Assembly (NCBI GenBank): GCA_947461435.1
Contig: CANHLE010000007.1
Coordinates: 1-64,000, forward strand
Origin: Paracoccaceae bacterium
GTDB lineage: Bacteria > Pseudomonadota > Alphaproteobacteria > Rhodobacterales > Rhodobacteraceae
Length of the DNA: 64,000 bases
Direction of reading: 5' to 3'
Positions within the stretch are counted from its first letter, which is position 1. Every line of letters begins with the position of its first letter. The position numbers and the translations under genes were made by a program. The notes beneath the pieces were generated by a model. It was not told where the DNA came from. It ran no database searches and worked only from the letters and a program-made list of their open reading frames with translations. Shown one piece after another: positions 51,177-59,876 of this stretch.

Positions 51177-52251
51177 CCGGCCACCAGCCCGGCGTGGTGG
51201 GCGCGCCATCATCATAGGCCGAAAGCCAGTGAGCCATGGCATCGCGGTTGCGCAAAAAGCCCTTATAGGCGGCGACGTCGGGATGAACGTCCCGCACAAC
51301 GCGGTGCAGGCGGCGGGCCCATTTTGGCACGGTCACAAGTTCTTCGAACTTGCCCAGATAGCAGCGGATCGAAAAGGCGATGGCATTTGACCGAGGCAGC
51401 CGAAACAGGGCCTGCAATTCGACGCGCAGATGCTGTTTATGGCCCAGATTTTCCGGCGTAAGCGAGGTCTTGGTCGGGCCCCACTTTGGATAGGTTTCGG
51501 GCGCAGTATCCAGCAGGGGATTGACGGTCATCGTCCAGTTGAACCGGCGCACCGGCGCGCCGTGTTGCAGCTTGAGCAGAAACTTGAGCGCGCGGTCGAA
51601 GATTCCCTTTTCATGGGCCAAAGGCACGGGGGCGTGCCATTCCATAAAGCTCATCCCGATGTCGAAATCGAGCGACCAATCCGCCTGACTGGTGATCATG
51701 CCCGCATCCATCCACAAGTCATTGTCGCGTTCGTCTTGCAACGAGAAATCACCTTGGGTTTGGCGGGTGATGTATTCGAACGGACCATACGGCAGCGTGC
51801 TTTCATCCAGAAAGGTGAAGTGCTGATCGATCCCCAAGGGGCGATTGATCCAATGCCATTTGTCGCCCTCTTTGGTCAGCGAAAACCACTGAGGGTAGTC
51901 GCGGGCCTTGGATTCCATGATCAATTCCAGCAGGTCCCAGCCGGCCAAGGTCATATGCGGCAAGGATTGGCAACGCAGAGGGTCTTCGGCCAGAACCTTG
52001 GCCCGATCGACCATTTCGGACACGTAGTGTTCATCTACATCAAAGGCATGTTCGAAGACCGAGCCTTTGCGGCCGGGGGTGTGCGGTTCCATGTTGACCG
52101 AATACATGTAATCGTCGCGGTCAAAGGGAAAAGGAAACCGACGGATGCCTTCGGGCGAGTTGCGATAGGTGAAATCTTCGCGGAAGGTTTCATCCCGAAA
52201 AAAGTCGCCAAAGGCACCGGGTTCGAAGTTCGGCTTGAAATCAAGGCTCAT
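51169..52251 (-). CDS. dmmC: Dimethylamine monooxygenase haem subunit (DUF3445)
   Basis: This 360-aa DUF3445 protein is the haem-dependent oxidative N-demethylase component that converts dimethylamine to methylamine and formaldehyde. Characteristic segments are RDDYMYSVNMEPHTPGR, LGIDQHFTFLDESTLPYGPF, VRRFNWTMTVNPLLDT and HLRVELQALFRLPRSNAIAF with IRCYLG. The start at 52251 follows AGGAG; the longer frame overlaps dmmB. It is the last enzyme gene of dmmDABC. Confidence 0.88.
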   Translation of the reverse strand: MSLDFKPNFEPGAFGDFFRDETFREDFTYRNSPEGIRRFPFPFDRDDYMYSVNMEPHTPGRKGSVFEHAFDVDEHYVSEMVDRAKVLAEDPLRCQSLPHMTLAGWDLLELIMESKARDYPQWFSLTKEGDKWHWINRPLGIDQHFTFLDESTLPYGPFEYITRQTQGDFSLQDERDNDLWMDAGMITSQADWSLDFDIGMSFMEWHAPVPLAHEKGIFDRALKFLLKLQHGAPVRRFNWTMTVNPLLDTAPETYPKWGPTKTSLTPENLGHKQHLRVELQALFRLPRSNAIAFSIRCYLGKFEELVTVPKWARRLHRVVRDVHPDVAAYKGFLRNRDAMAHWLSAYDDGAPTTPGWWPDD

Positions 52252-52261
52252 CTGTCGGCTC

Positions 52262-53224
52262 CTATCGGTCAAGAACAAGGGTCGTTCCCTCAAATCGGGA
52301 AACGCAGGGCATGATCTTTTGCCCAGCGGCCTGATCTTCGGGGGTCAGCCAATGGTCGCGGTGCAAGATCTGCCCGTCACAGCGCAGCACTTGGGTTTCG
52401 CATTGCCCGCAAGCCCCGCCCCGGCACAGGTACGGCGCATCGACACCGGCCGCTTCCATGGCTTCGAGCAGGGATTGCGCCGTGCCGACGGTAATGGACT
52501 TTCCCGAGGCCGCCAGATCGACGGTGAAGGGCTTTCCGGTGCCGGGGGCCAAAAATTCCTCGTGGTGGAGGGCGTGGGCGGGCCATCCCATCTTTGCCGC
52601 GGTGGACAGAACCCAAGCGATCATGCCCTTGGGGCCGCAGACGTAAAGATGCGTGCCCAAGGGCTGCATCGACAAGGTTCGGGCAAGGTCTATCGTTTGC
52701 TTTTCATCGTCGAAATAGCAATGGACCTGTGCCGGATGGTCTGCGGTCAGACGGTCCATATAGGCGCCCAATGTGCGGTTGCGAGCGGCATAGTGCAGTT
52801 CGAACTTGCCGCCCCGACGAGAGATCTGGGCGATCTGCGCCAAAAACGGCGTGATGCCGATGCCGCCTGCGAACATAAGGTGTTTGCGGGCCCGGCTATC
52901 CAGTGCGAACAGATTGACGGGATACGAGATTTCCATCTCCATCCCGGCGACGACGTGACGGTGCAAGAACAAGGATCCGCCACGGCCGGCATCATCCCGG
53001 CGCACGGAAATCTCATAGCCGCTGCGATCGGAAGGATCGGACATCAAAGAATAGGGATTAAGCCGGCGCGTGCCGTGATCATCCATGTCGACGACCGTAT
53101 GGGCACCGCCCGAGAAGGCGGGCATGGGGCTGCCGTCCAGCGTCACAAAGCGGAACCGTTTGATCAGCTCGTTGACGGTTACGACCTCGGCCACGCGAAC
53201 CTTGAGTTTGGCACCACCGCTCAT
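52262..53224 (-). CDS. dmmB: Dimethylamine monooxygenase reductase subunit
   Basis: This 320-aa phthalate-dioxygenase-reductase-type protein has a flavin-binding barrel (RRLNPYSLMSD), an NAD domain (LMFAGGIGITPFLAQI, HLYVCGPKGMIAWVL) and a C-terminal plant-type 2Fe-2S domain (YLCRGGACGQCETQVLRC). It passes electrons from NAD(P)H to the haem subunit. It overlaps dmmA by four bases. Confidence 0.9.
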   Translation of the reverse strand: MSGGAKLKVRVAEVVTVNELIKRFRFVTLDGSPMPAFSGGAHTVVDMDDHGTRRLNPYSLMSDPSDRSGYEISVRRDDAGRGGSLFLHRHVVAGMEMEISYPVNLFALDSRARKHLMFAGGIGITPFLAQIAQISRRGGKFELHYAARNRTLGAYMDRLTADHPAQVHCYFDDEKQTIDLARTLSMQPLGTHLYVCGPKGMIAWVLSTAAKMGWPAHALHHEEFLAPGTGKPFTVDLAASGKSITVGTAQSLLEAMEAAGVDAPYLCRGGACGQCETQVLRCDGQILHRDHWLTPEDQAAGQKIMPCVSRFEGTTLVLDR

Positions 53225-53838
53225 TTGAACCTCACCACGGGGGCGGGCACCTGGCCCGGATCTTCAGCATCAATGTTCACACCTTGAAACGCCGCCAGTC
53301 GGCGCGAGTAATGATCGCGCACGAACAGGTTCAGACCGCAATGGCTGCAGGCAAAAGGATCTGTGGCCACATTTTCGGTGATGCCCTTGCAATGCACGCA
53401 TTGAACGCGGCGCAGGGTAGAGCCGCGATGTTCTTTCTGGATATCGGCAAAGGGTACCCCGGTGGCCATGATGTCCCGCTCGGCTTGGCCCATCAGGCCT
53501 TCGGTGCCGGACAGGTAAAACTGCGTTCCCATATGGGCGGTCGCCAGAACCTGCGCCAATCGCGGCAGCAGCGTGGGAAGGGTGGGCGCGCGAAAGAATT
53601 GCCGCGCCCCCAAGGCCTGAAGTTGATCCGTTTGGTCGGTGCCATTGGGACCGGGCGTGTACATGATGTGCAGACCGGCCAGCATCGCCGCACGGTCCGG
53701 AACCTTGCCCAAAAGGTCCAAGACCGCCTCGGCGCCTTCGCCGTCCGCGACAACAAGATGCACAGTACCCGGCCGCGGTTCCAGCACGCCGTAGACGGGG
53801 CGGCTTTTGATGGACGGGGGAAACTCGGTCTTGGTCAT
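53221..53838 (-). CDS. dmmA: Dimethylamine monooxygenase subunit DmmA
   Basis: This 205-aa subunit has a Rossmann-like first part (LVVADGEGAEAVLDLLGKV, FYLSGTEGLMGQAERDI) and a C-terminal zinc-ribbon-like pair CVHC...CSHC around residues 147-168. DmmA is required with DmmB and DmmC for activity, but its precise role is unclear. The ATG follows GAGGAAAG. It is separated from dmmD by a 69-base gap containing a strong hairpin. Confidence 0.85.
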   Translation of the reverse strand: MTKTEFPPSIKSRPVYGVLEPRPGTVHLVVADGEGAEAVLDLLGKVPDRAAMLAGLHIMYTPGPNGTDQTDQLQALGARQFFRAPTLPTLLPRLAQVLATAHMGTQFYLSGTEGLMGQAERDIMATGVPFADIQKEHRGSTLRRVQCVHCKGITENVATDPFACSHCGLNLFVRDHYSRRLAAFQGVNIDAEDPGQVPAPVVRFK

Positions 53839-53856
53839 CTTCTTTCCTCAAACATC

Positions 53857-53897
53857 TTCGCCGAAGGTGCCCTGCCCTATGCGGGACCTTCGGCGAA
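53857..53897 (-). other. Hairpin in the dmmD-dmmA gap
   Basis: Perfect 12-base arms TTCGCCGAAGGT (53857-53868) and ACCTTCGGCGAA (53886-53897) enclose a 17-base loop. There is no T tract, so an mRNA-stabilising or processing element is more likely than a terminator. Confidence 0.65.
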
Positions 53898-53907
53898 AAC
53901 TCTTCGA

Positions 53908-55047
53908 TCAACCCTGTGCGCTGCGCCGTTTCTTATCGACATCAAAGAAGGGCATCGAATGGGTGACGGCCTTGATCGGGCCGTGGGTGCCACAGCGCAC
54001 TTCAAGAGCCGTGCCATTGTTGGCGCAATCGACCGGCAGGCGGGCGATGGCGATGTTGTGCTTGTTCAAAGGGGAATACATGGCTTGGGTGACAAGGCCC
54101 ACCTGCTTGCCATCGCGGAACACGGGCGCGCCGTTGCCGGGCACGTTGGTGCCTTCCATCTTCAAGCCCCAGATCTTGAACCGCTCACGTCCTTTCAGAC
54201 GGTAATGCTCTTCTGCGCCGCGAAAGCCCACCTTGCCCGGCGACACGGTGAAATCGAGACCCAGTTCCCAAAGGGTATCGCCTGGGCCTTCGTTATCAAA
54301 CGGGTACATTTCGGAATTGTCGAAGGGGAAGAACAACAGATAGCTTTCGGTGCGCAACATATCGAGTGTCGTGAAACGGCACGGGATGATGCCCATGGAC
54401 GCGCCTTCTTCCAAGATGCGGTCCCAGATCATCACGGCATCTTGCCCGCGGCAGAAAATCTCATATCCACGCTCGCCGGTGTAGCCGGTGCGTGAGAGCG
54501 TGATCGGCTTGCCAAAGAGCGAGGTTGGCATATGGCTGAAATAGGCCAAAGAGCGCACGGCGGGGATATGCTTTTCAAGGTAATCCACGGCCAAGGGGCC
54601 CTGCAGCGACAGATCATGCAGGTTGTCGTCAAAGCGGACCGACACATCGCGCCCGGTGGCGGCCATGGTCAATTGTTCATGCGCACCGCCCGATCCGTGA
54701 ACCACGGTGAAGGAATTGGGGCCAAAGCGGTAGATCACGCAATCGTCGATGAACTTTCCGGCGTCGTTCAGCATGCAGGCATAAACCGCGCGGCCCGGCA
54801 TCAGCTTTTCCATGTTGCGGGTGGTGGCCCGTTCAATCACATGGCTGGCGGCTGGTCCGGTGATATGCACCTTTTTTAGGCCCGAGACATCCATCAAACC
54901 GGCCTTGGTGCGGATCGCCATGTATTCGGCATCTGGATCGCCTTTGGCGTACGACCAAGCGGTGCCCATACCGCTCCAATCTTCCAGATTCGAGCCGAGG
55001 GCGCGGTGACGGTCCATCAAAGTGGAAAAACGCCAGGAATTGGTCAT
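53908..55047 (-). CDS. dmmD: GcvT-like folate-binding protein of the dmm operon
   Basis: This 379-aa protein belongs to the aminomethyltransferase/dimethylglycine-type T family (IRTKAGLMDVSGLKKVHITG, LSRTGYTGERGYEIFCRGQD, GKVGFRGAEEHYRLKGRER). In marine methylotrophs DmmD is encoded with the monooxygenase and is thought to move the formaldehyde unit to tetrahydrofolate. The start at 55047 has GGGAGAG upstream. It is the first gene of the dmm operon. Confidence 0.87.
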   Translation of the reverse strand: MTNSWRFSTLMDRHRALGSNLEDWSGMGTAWSYAKGDPDAEYMAIRTKAGLMDVSGLKKVHITGPAASHVIERATTRNMEKLMPGRAVYACMLNDAGKFIDDCVIYRFGPNSFTVVHGSGGAHEQLTMAATGRDVSVRFDDNLHDLSLQGPLAVDYLEKHIPAVRSLAYFSHMPTSLFGKPITLSRTGYTGERGYEIFCRGQDAVMIWDRILEEGASMGIIPCRFTTLDMLRTESYLLFFPFDNSEMYPFDNEGPGDTLWELGLDFTVSPGKVGFRGAEEHYRLKGRERFKIWGLKMEGTNVPGNGAPVFRDGKQVGLVTQAMYSPLNKHNIAIARLPVDCANNGTALEVRCGTHGPIKAVTHSMPFFDVDKKRRSAQG

Positions 55048-55126
55048 GTCTACTCTCCCTGAATTGGTTGATTTTCGCCAAGTCTGAAAGCAATGCCGCC
55101 AAAAAGCAATATTGAAATGCAAGAAT

Positions 55127-55142
55127 TTTTCTTGGCAGAAAA
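55127..55142. promoter_or_regulatory. Dyad upstream of dmmD
   Basis: TTTTCT-TGGC-AGAAAA is a perfect 6-bp dyad 80 bases before dmmD. TTTTTCTTGGCAGA here matches TTTTTCTTGACAGA upstream of mgsA at 13 of 14 positions, suggesting a shared regulator. Confidence 0.45.
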
Positions 55143-55156
55143 CAATTCGCAAAAGA

Positions 55157-55180
55157 GAAGGGCCGCCTAGGCGGCCCTTC
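55157..55180 (-). terminator. Terminator of the second APC permease gene
   Basis: The perfect palindrome GAAGGGCCGCC-TA-GGCGGCCCTTC lies 22 bases after the permease stop and is followed on the minus strand by TCTTTTG. Confidence 0.8.
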
Positions 55181-55202
55181 ATCAGATGTCAGTGACCGCG
55201 CC

Positions 55203-56966
55203 TTATGCGGGCAGCACGAAGAACCAGTTGGCCCAAAGAACAACGACGGCCCCGGCAAGCAGTGCAAGGTACGGCAGCATGCCGGCCTTCTTCTCGCCAA
55301 GGTCGCCCTCTTTCAGGCCAAGATCAGCATAGGCCTCAGCCGGGAATTTGCCGCCGTCTTGCAGATTGTGGCGGTACCAAAACACCGGGATGATCAGAGC
55401 GGCGAAAATCAGGCCAGCCCACAAGGCGTTGGAGTAGCCCCAAACCTTGGCCCCTGCGCCCAAGAACAGCGCGTTGACAAAGGCCAGAACCGTATTGACG
55501 CCGATCAACCAGCCGGGTGCCTTCCACGGGCGTTCCATGTGGGCCGAGTCGATGCGGTGGATCCAGCCGGCATTCAAGTTCAGGAAGTTGAACAGGATGT
55601 AGCCGACGTTCGAGATGGCCAGCACATAGAAATAGCCCGCAACGTCAGAGGCCAGAGCCAGCAAGAAGACGTTGAAGGCAAAATCTGTCCACATTGCCTT
55701 GGACGGCACGCCCTTGTCGTTAACAGCGCTAAGGTACCTTGGCAGCCAACCGTCTTTGGAGCCTTGGTACAAGGTGCGCGACGATCCGGCGAGCGCGGTC
55801 ATGATGGCCATGAACAGCGCCAGGATCATCAAGATCACGAAGATCTGCGTCACAACCGGGCCGCCGCCAACCATATTGCCCAGCGCTTCGCCAACGCCCG
55901 TGCCGTCAACGATGCCGGTTGCCAGCATGCCTTCCATGCCCAGAACGCCTTGGAAGGCGAAGGGGATGATGAAGAAGAAGACGCAGCACAGCAGACCCGA
56001 GTAGAAGATCGCGCGGAAGGTATCGGTTTTGGGATCTTTCAGTTCGCGGGTATAGCAAACGGCGGTTTCGAACCCATAGGTCGACCAGGCGGCGATATAC
56101 AGACCGCCCAGAAACAGCGTCCAGCCGCCAATGCTCCAATCGCCATCAACGCCCGAATAGGCGGCTGTCGGCGGCAGAAGGTTGGTGACGTTCATCGTGT
56201 TGATGGCGCCGGTGAAGATGGGCACCAGACCGACGAGCAGCAGGGGCACCAGAACGATGATTGCCAACCACTTTTGCGCCGAGGCGGTGGAGGCGATGCC
56301 GCGGTGCTGGATGGTCAGGATCACCAACATCAGCAAAACGCCGATGATGAAGGTCGAGTTGAAATGCAGCACGCCAAGGCCGGGGATGTTCAGGCTTGCG
56401 GCCTCGAACACGCGGAAGGCCGGGGTCAGGGCCGATACGGCGTCGGTTGTGGCGACGGCTGTGATCGCATCTGGCAAAGCGGTGCCTGCGTTTGCGGCCA
56501 TATAGTCGATGACCGACTGTGTTTCAGCGGTGTAGCTGGCAAGGTTTGCGGCGACCCAATCGATCACGGCTTGGCTTTCGGCCAGCGGGATGGGGAACAA
56601 CGCATTGAGGATATAGCCCGCCGCGATGGCACAGCCCAGCGACAGCACTGGCGACCAGGCAAACCAGTTGCACCACACCGACAAGGGCGCCACCAGCTTT
56701 GAATAGCGCAGCCAAGCTGTCGCGCCATAAACCGATGTGCCGCCGGATTTGTTGCCGAACATCCCGGCCATTTCGGCGTAGGTGAAGCTTTGCAAAAAGC
56801 CCATGATCATCGAAATGATCCAGACGAGGAAGGCCAGCTTTCCTGTGGTGCCGGCAATGCCACCGATCGAGAAAAGAACCAAGGGCGGCACGCCTGCCGC
56901 AACCCAGAAGGCCCCTTTCCAATCGAGCGCCCGAACCATCTGGCCCGAACTTGAAGAGTCACTCAT
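55203..56966 (-). CDS. APC superfamily permease between dmm and tmm
   Basis: This 587-aa membrane protein has at least twelve helices. Conserved APC segments are GVPPLVLFSIGGIAGTTGKL and TYAEMAGMFGNKSGGTSVYG near the N-terminus, and YGFETAVCYTRELKDPKTDT in the middle. An extra stretch of about 60 residues follows helix three. Its substrate is unproven; placement between the dimethylamine and trimethylamine monooxygenase genes suggests methylated-amine uptake. The start at 56966 follows AAGGGAA. Confidence 0.85.
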   Translation of the reverse strand: MSDSSSSGQMVRALDWKGAFWVAAGVPPLVLFSIGGIAGTTGKLAFLVWIISMIMGFLQSFTYAEMAGMFGNKSGGTSVYGATAWLRYSKLVAPLSVWCNWFAWSPVLSLGCAIAAGYILNALFPIPLAESQAVIDWVAANLASYTAETQSVIDYMAANAGTALPDAITAVATTDAVSALTPAFRVFEAASLNIPGLGVLHFNSTFIIGVLLMLVILTIQHRGIASTASAQKWLAIIVLVPLLLVGLVPIFTGAINTMNVTNLLPPTAAYSGVDGDWSIGGWTLFLGGLYIAAWSTYGFETAVCYTRELKDPKTDTFRAIFYSGLLCCVFFFIIPFAFQGVLGMEGMLATGIVDGTGVGEALGNMVGGGPVVTQIFVILMILALFMAIMTALAGSSRTLYQGSKDGWLPRYLSAVNDKGVPSKAMWTDFAFNVFLLALASDVAGYFYVLAISNVGYILFNFLNLNAGWIHRIDSAHMERPWKAPGWLIGVNTVLAFVNALFLGAGAKVWGYSNALWAGLIFAALIIPVFWYRHNLQDGGKFPAEAYADLGLKEGDLGEKKAGMLPYLALLAGAVVVLWANWFFVLPA

Positions 56967-57251
56967 TTCCCTTGCTCCCGTTGTTTTTGCGATCTTGCCC
57001 GGTTTTCGGGCGCCGCATTTTAGATTGTCCACTCGGAGCGGCCCAAAGCCGATCCGCCATTAGATGGTTTCCTTGCAGTCCTTTTTACCCCATGTCCCCG
57101 TGGGTCAGGATCGGGCAGACATGCTGACCTGCGTCCTGATGTCGCAAAGTAAGCACGTCAGATTCGATCTGGCGAGAAAATTATTAACTTTGCGAAAATT
57201 TGTTTCCTGATTGTGGGGATCGGTCGGCAGATGCCCAAGATGCAGGCAAAG
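56967..57251. promoter_or_regulatory. Upstream region of the APC permease gene
   Basis: Together with the tmm terminator this makes a 334-base gap without a gene. An A/T-rich patch at 57176-57213 contains GTTAATAAT on the minus strand, a possible -10, and TTTCCTGATT (57204-57213) on the plus strand, similar to the motif before tmm. Nothing else is evident. Confidence 0.4.
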
Positions 57252-57252
57252 A

Positions 57253-57284
57253 AAAACGGCCCCGATCCTGACCGGGGCCGTTTT
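57253..57284 (-). terminator. Terminator of tmm
   Basis: Arms AAAACGGCCCC (57253-57263) and GGGGCCGTTTT (57274-57284) pair perfectly, and TTTTTC follows on the minus strand. It lies 17 bases after the tmm stop. Confidence 0.92.
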
Positions 57285-57300
57285 GGGAGTATTTGAAAGA

Positions 57301-58644
57301 TCAGTTCTTCAGATAGCTTTCCATCGAATCTTCCAGTGCGTCTTTCCACGGCGTGTGGTGCACCGGGGCCATCGTGCCGGTGATCACCGACTTATAGGCG
57401 TTGTCACGGAAGGACATGATGCCGGCCTTCTTGTGGTCTTTCCATTCAAAGAAAGCGTCGCAGGCGCCATCGACGTCGAAGGCGGGATAATCGGTTTCCG
57501 CGATCAGCTCTTTCACATAGTCGCCCTGATAGTGGATCGCATCATGGGCGTCGGCGCCGGCATCTTCGCCTGCAACCCGGTCAGCCACGTCTTTGAGCAA
57601 CACAGCCTTATCGGCCGGAATCGAGATACGGTCCATGATGGCATCGCGCACCCACCAGGCCTGAGCGTCGAACATGTTGAAGGTGAACCACTGATCCTGC
57701 ATGCCGACATAGAAGAGTTTTGGGTTATGGACCCAAGCCACACCCTTATAGAGGTCGGCCGCGGCCAGACGGTTGGCGGTTTTCAGGCGCAGATCGTCGG
57801 GCAGGAAGGGGAAGTGATGCTTGTACCCGGTGCACAGAATGATGGCGTCCACGCGTTTGCTGGTGCCATCTGCGAAATAGGCCGTGGTTTCGTCGACACG
57901 AACAAGCTTGGGAACCTCTTTCCAGTTCGCCGGCCAGTCAAAGCCAAGAGGTGCGTTGCGGTAGGCGACCGTGATGGAATTTGCCCCGTATTTCCAGCAT
58001 TGCGAGCCGATATCTTCGGCCGAATAGGACGAGCCGAGCAACAGCAGATCCTTGCCCGTAAATTCGCGCGCATCGCGGAAGTCATGGGCGTGCAGCACGC
58101 GCCCGTTGAATTTGTCAAAGCCCGGATATTCGGGCACGTTGGGCACCGAAAAATGGCCCGAGGCGACGATGACATTGTCAAACACCTCGTCGGTCATGCT
58201 GTCTTTTTTCAAGTCATGCACGGTGACGGTGAAATTGCAGGCCTCAGGGTTGTATTTGACCATGCGGATGGTGGTTGAAAAGCGGATCCAATCCCGCACG
58301 CCAGCTTTTTTGACACGGCCTTCGATGTAGTCGAACAAGACGGCGCGCGGCGGATAGCTGGCGATTTGTTTGCCGAAATGTTCCTCGAAGGAGTAATCGG
58401 CAAATTCGAGCCCTTCCTTTGGGCCGTTGGACCAAAGATAGCGGTACATGGAACCGTGAACCGGCTCTCCGTGTTCATCAAGGCCGGTGCGCCATGTGTA
58501 ATTCCACAGGCCGCCCCAGTTTGATTGCTTTTCAAAGCAGACCACTTCGGGAATATCGGCGCCCTTGGCTTTGGCCGATTGAAAGGCCCGCAGAACCGCC
58601 AGACCCGAAGGCCCTGCCCCAATCACTGCAACCCGTTTCGTCAT
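57301..58644 (-). CDS. tmm: Trimethylamine monooxygenase (flavin-containing)
   Basis: Tmm oxidises trimethylamine to TMAO with FAD, NADPH and O2. The 447-aa product has the FAD site [14 protein letters not shown], the flavin-monooxygenase fingerprint [11 protein letters not shown], and the NADPH site [15 protein letters not shown]. The stretch [20 protein letters not shown] is typical of bacterial Tmm. The start at 58644 follows GGAGA. It is transcribed alone and diverges from a GlxA/AraC regulator. Confidence 0.93.
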   Translation of the reverse strand: MTKRVAVIGAGPSGLAVLRAFQSAKAKGADIPEVVCFEKQSNWGGLWNYTWRTGLDEHGEPVHGSMYRYLWSNGPKEGLEFADYSFEEHFGKQIASYPPRAVLFDYIEGRVKKAGVRDWIRFSTTIRMVKYNPEACNFTVTVHDLKKDSMTDEVFDNVIVASGHFSVPNVPEYPGFDKFNGRVLHAHDFRDAREFTGKDLLLLGSSYSAEDIGSQCWKYGANSITVAYRNAPLGFDWPANWKEVPKLVRVDETTAYFADGTSKRVDAIILCTGYKHHFPFLPDDLRLKTANRLAAADLYKGVAWVHNPKLFYVGMQDQWFTFNMFDAQAWWVRDAIMDRISIPADKAVLLKDVADRVAGEDAGADAHDAIHYQGDYVKELIAETDYPAFDVDGACDAFFEWKDHKKAGIMSFRDNAYKSVITGTMAPVHHTPWKDALEDSMESYLKN

Positions 58645-58731
58645 GCGTCGTCTCCTTGATCTACCACATTGGCGCTGCTGTGTCGCCCTTTGGCACAAGA
58701 TAGTCAGGCTTGCACCCCAGTGTCAAAAAAA

Positions 58732-58746
58732 TTTCCTGATGGGAAA
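58732..58746. promoter_or_regulatory. Dyad between tmm and its divergent regulator
   Basis: TTTCC-TGATG-GGAAA is a perfect 5-bp dyad 88 bases upstream of tmm and 60 before the regulator start. Its right part CCTGATGGGAAA matches CCTGACGGGAAA upstream of mgsA at 11 of 12 positions. Confidence 0.5.
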
Positions 58747-58805
58747 GTGGTTGATTGACTTTTTACCCCCGGACCTATCGATTATTCTTTGAAGGGCAGG
58801 GTTCC

Positions 58806-59876
58806 ATGTCGGATATTCACGTCAATCAGACAGCCCCGCAAGGGCCGCTGCGTGTCACTTTTCTGATCGTGCCGCGATTCAATATGGCGACTTTGATCAC
58901 GATGATAGAACCCTTGCGGGTGGCAAATTATCTGGCGCCGCAGGCGATCTATTCTTGGGAAATCGTGTCGATGGACGGGGCCGAGATTGCCGCCAGCAAT
59001 GGGATGACCATCCGCGCCACGCCGCCGCCGGATCGGAACCGGAGAGGGGAATTTGTGTTCGTTCTGGCCAGCTGGGGGGCCGAGGCGTACCGCAACAAGG
59101 ACACCGAAGCATGGGCGCGGCGCCAATCACGGGAAGGGGCGCGGCTGTGTGCGGTGGAATTGGGCTGTTACGTTCTGGCGCGGGCAGGGTTGTTGTCGGG
59201 AAAGCGGATTGCAACGCATTGGTCCTGGGCGCCAGGGTTTCAAGAGCAATTTGCCAATATTGACGTTGGCGAGGACCTGTACACCTTGGGCGAACCGGTT
59301 CTGTCTTGCGCAGGCGGGATGGCGGGCATTGATTTGATGTTGCACTTGATCGGCGATGCCCATGGGCCGACCATGGCCGGGGAAGTGGCGGACCAAATTT
59401 TGCACCACCCGATCCGTCCGGGCACGGCGCCGCAGCGAAAGGCCTTTTCGGCCGATCTTGATGTGTTGCCGCCGATGGTTCGGCAGGCAATCCGTTTGAT
59501 CGAAGATAACATTGGCGATCCAAAGACTGTGCCCCAAATTGCCGAAGCATTGCAGGTATCGCAGCGGCAGTTGGAACGGCAGTTCCGGCACACGGTCGGG
59601 TGCACTGTGGTTCAGTTCGGCACCTTGGTTCGGCTGCAACATGCGCGGGTCTTGCTGATCTCGACCAAGCTTGGGGTGCGAGAGATTGCAACAGCTTCTG
59701 GATTTAACACCTTGTCCCATTTTGCCCATGCCTTTGGGCGGTGCTTTGGAAGGAGGCCGAGCGATTATCGCCAAGGCTGGCCGCAGGGCGATGCGGCGCC
59801 CAGTTGGCCGGGCACATTGGCGGCGTTCCTGACGTCGTTGCAGGCGCGTAAGGGCGGCAAAGACACGCAGGTTTAG
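58806..59876 (+). CDS. GlxA-type AraC family regulator divergent from tmm
   Basis: The 356-aa protein has a DJ-1/PfpI-like sensor half (RVTFLIVPRFNMATLITMIE, CAVELGCYVLARAGLLSGKR) and a C-terminal AraC domain (VPQIAEALQVSQRQLERQFR, VREIATASGFNTLSHFAHAF). It shares architecture with the regulator in the dmm operon and with GbdR. Divergence from tmm and the dyad between them make it the likely tmm regulator. The ATG at 58806 follows AGGGCAGGG. Its last four bases overlap the convergent nagA stop. Confidence 0.9.
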   Translation: MSDIHVNQTAPQGPLRVTFLIVPRFNMATLITMIEPLRVANYLAPQAIYSWEIVSMDGAEIAASNGMTIRATPPPDRNRRGEFVFVLASWGAEAYRNKDTEAWARRQSREGARLCAVELGCYVLARAGLLSGKRIATHWSWAPGFQEQFANIDVGEDLYTLGEPVLSCAGGMAGIDLMLHLIGDAHGPTMAGEVADQILHHPIRPGTAPQRKAFSADLDVLPPMVRQAIRLIEDNIGDPKTVPQIAEALQVSQRQLERQFRHTVGCTVVQFGTLVRLQHARVLLISTKLGVREIATASGFNTLSHFAHAFGRCFGRRPSDYRQGWPQGDAAPSWPGTLAAFLTSLQARKGGKDTQV

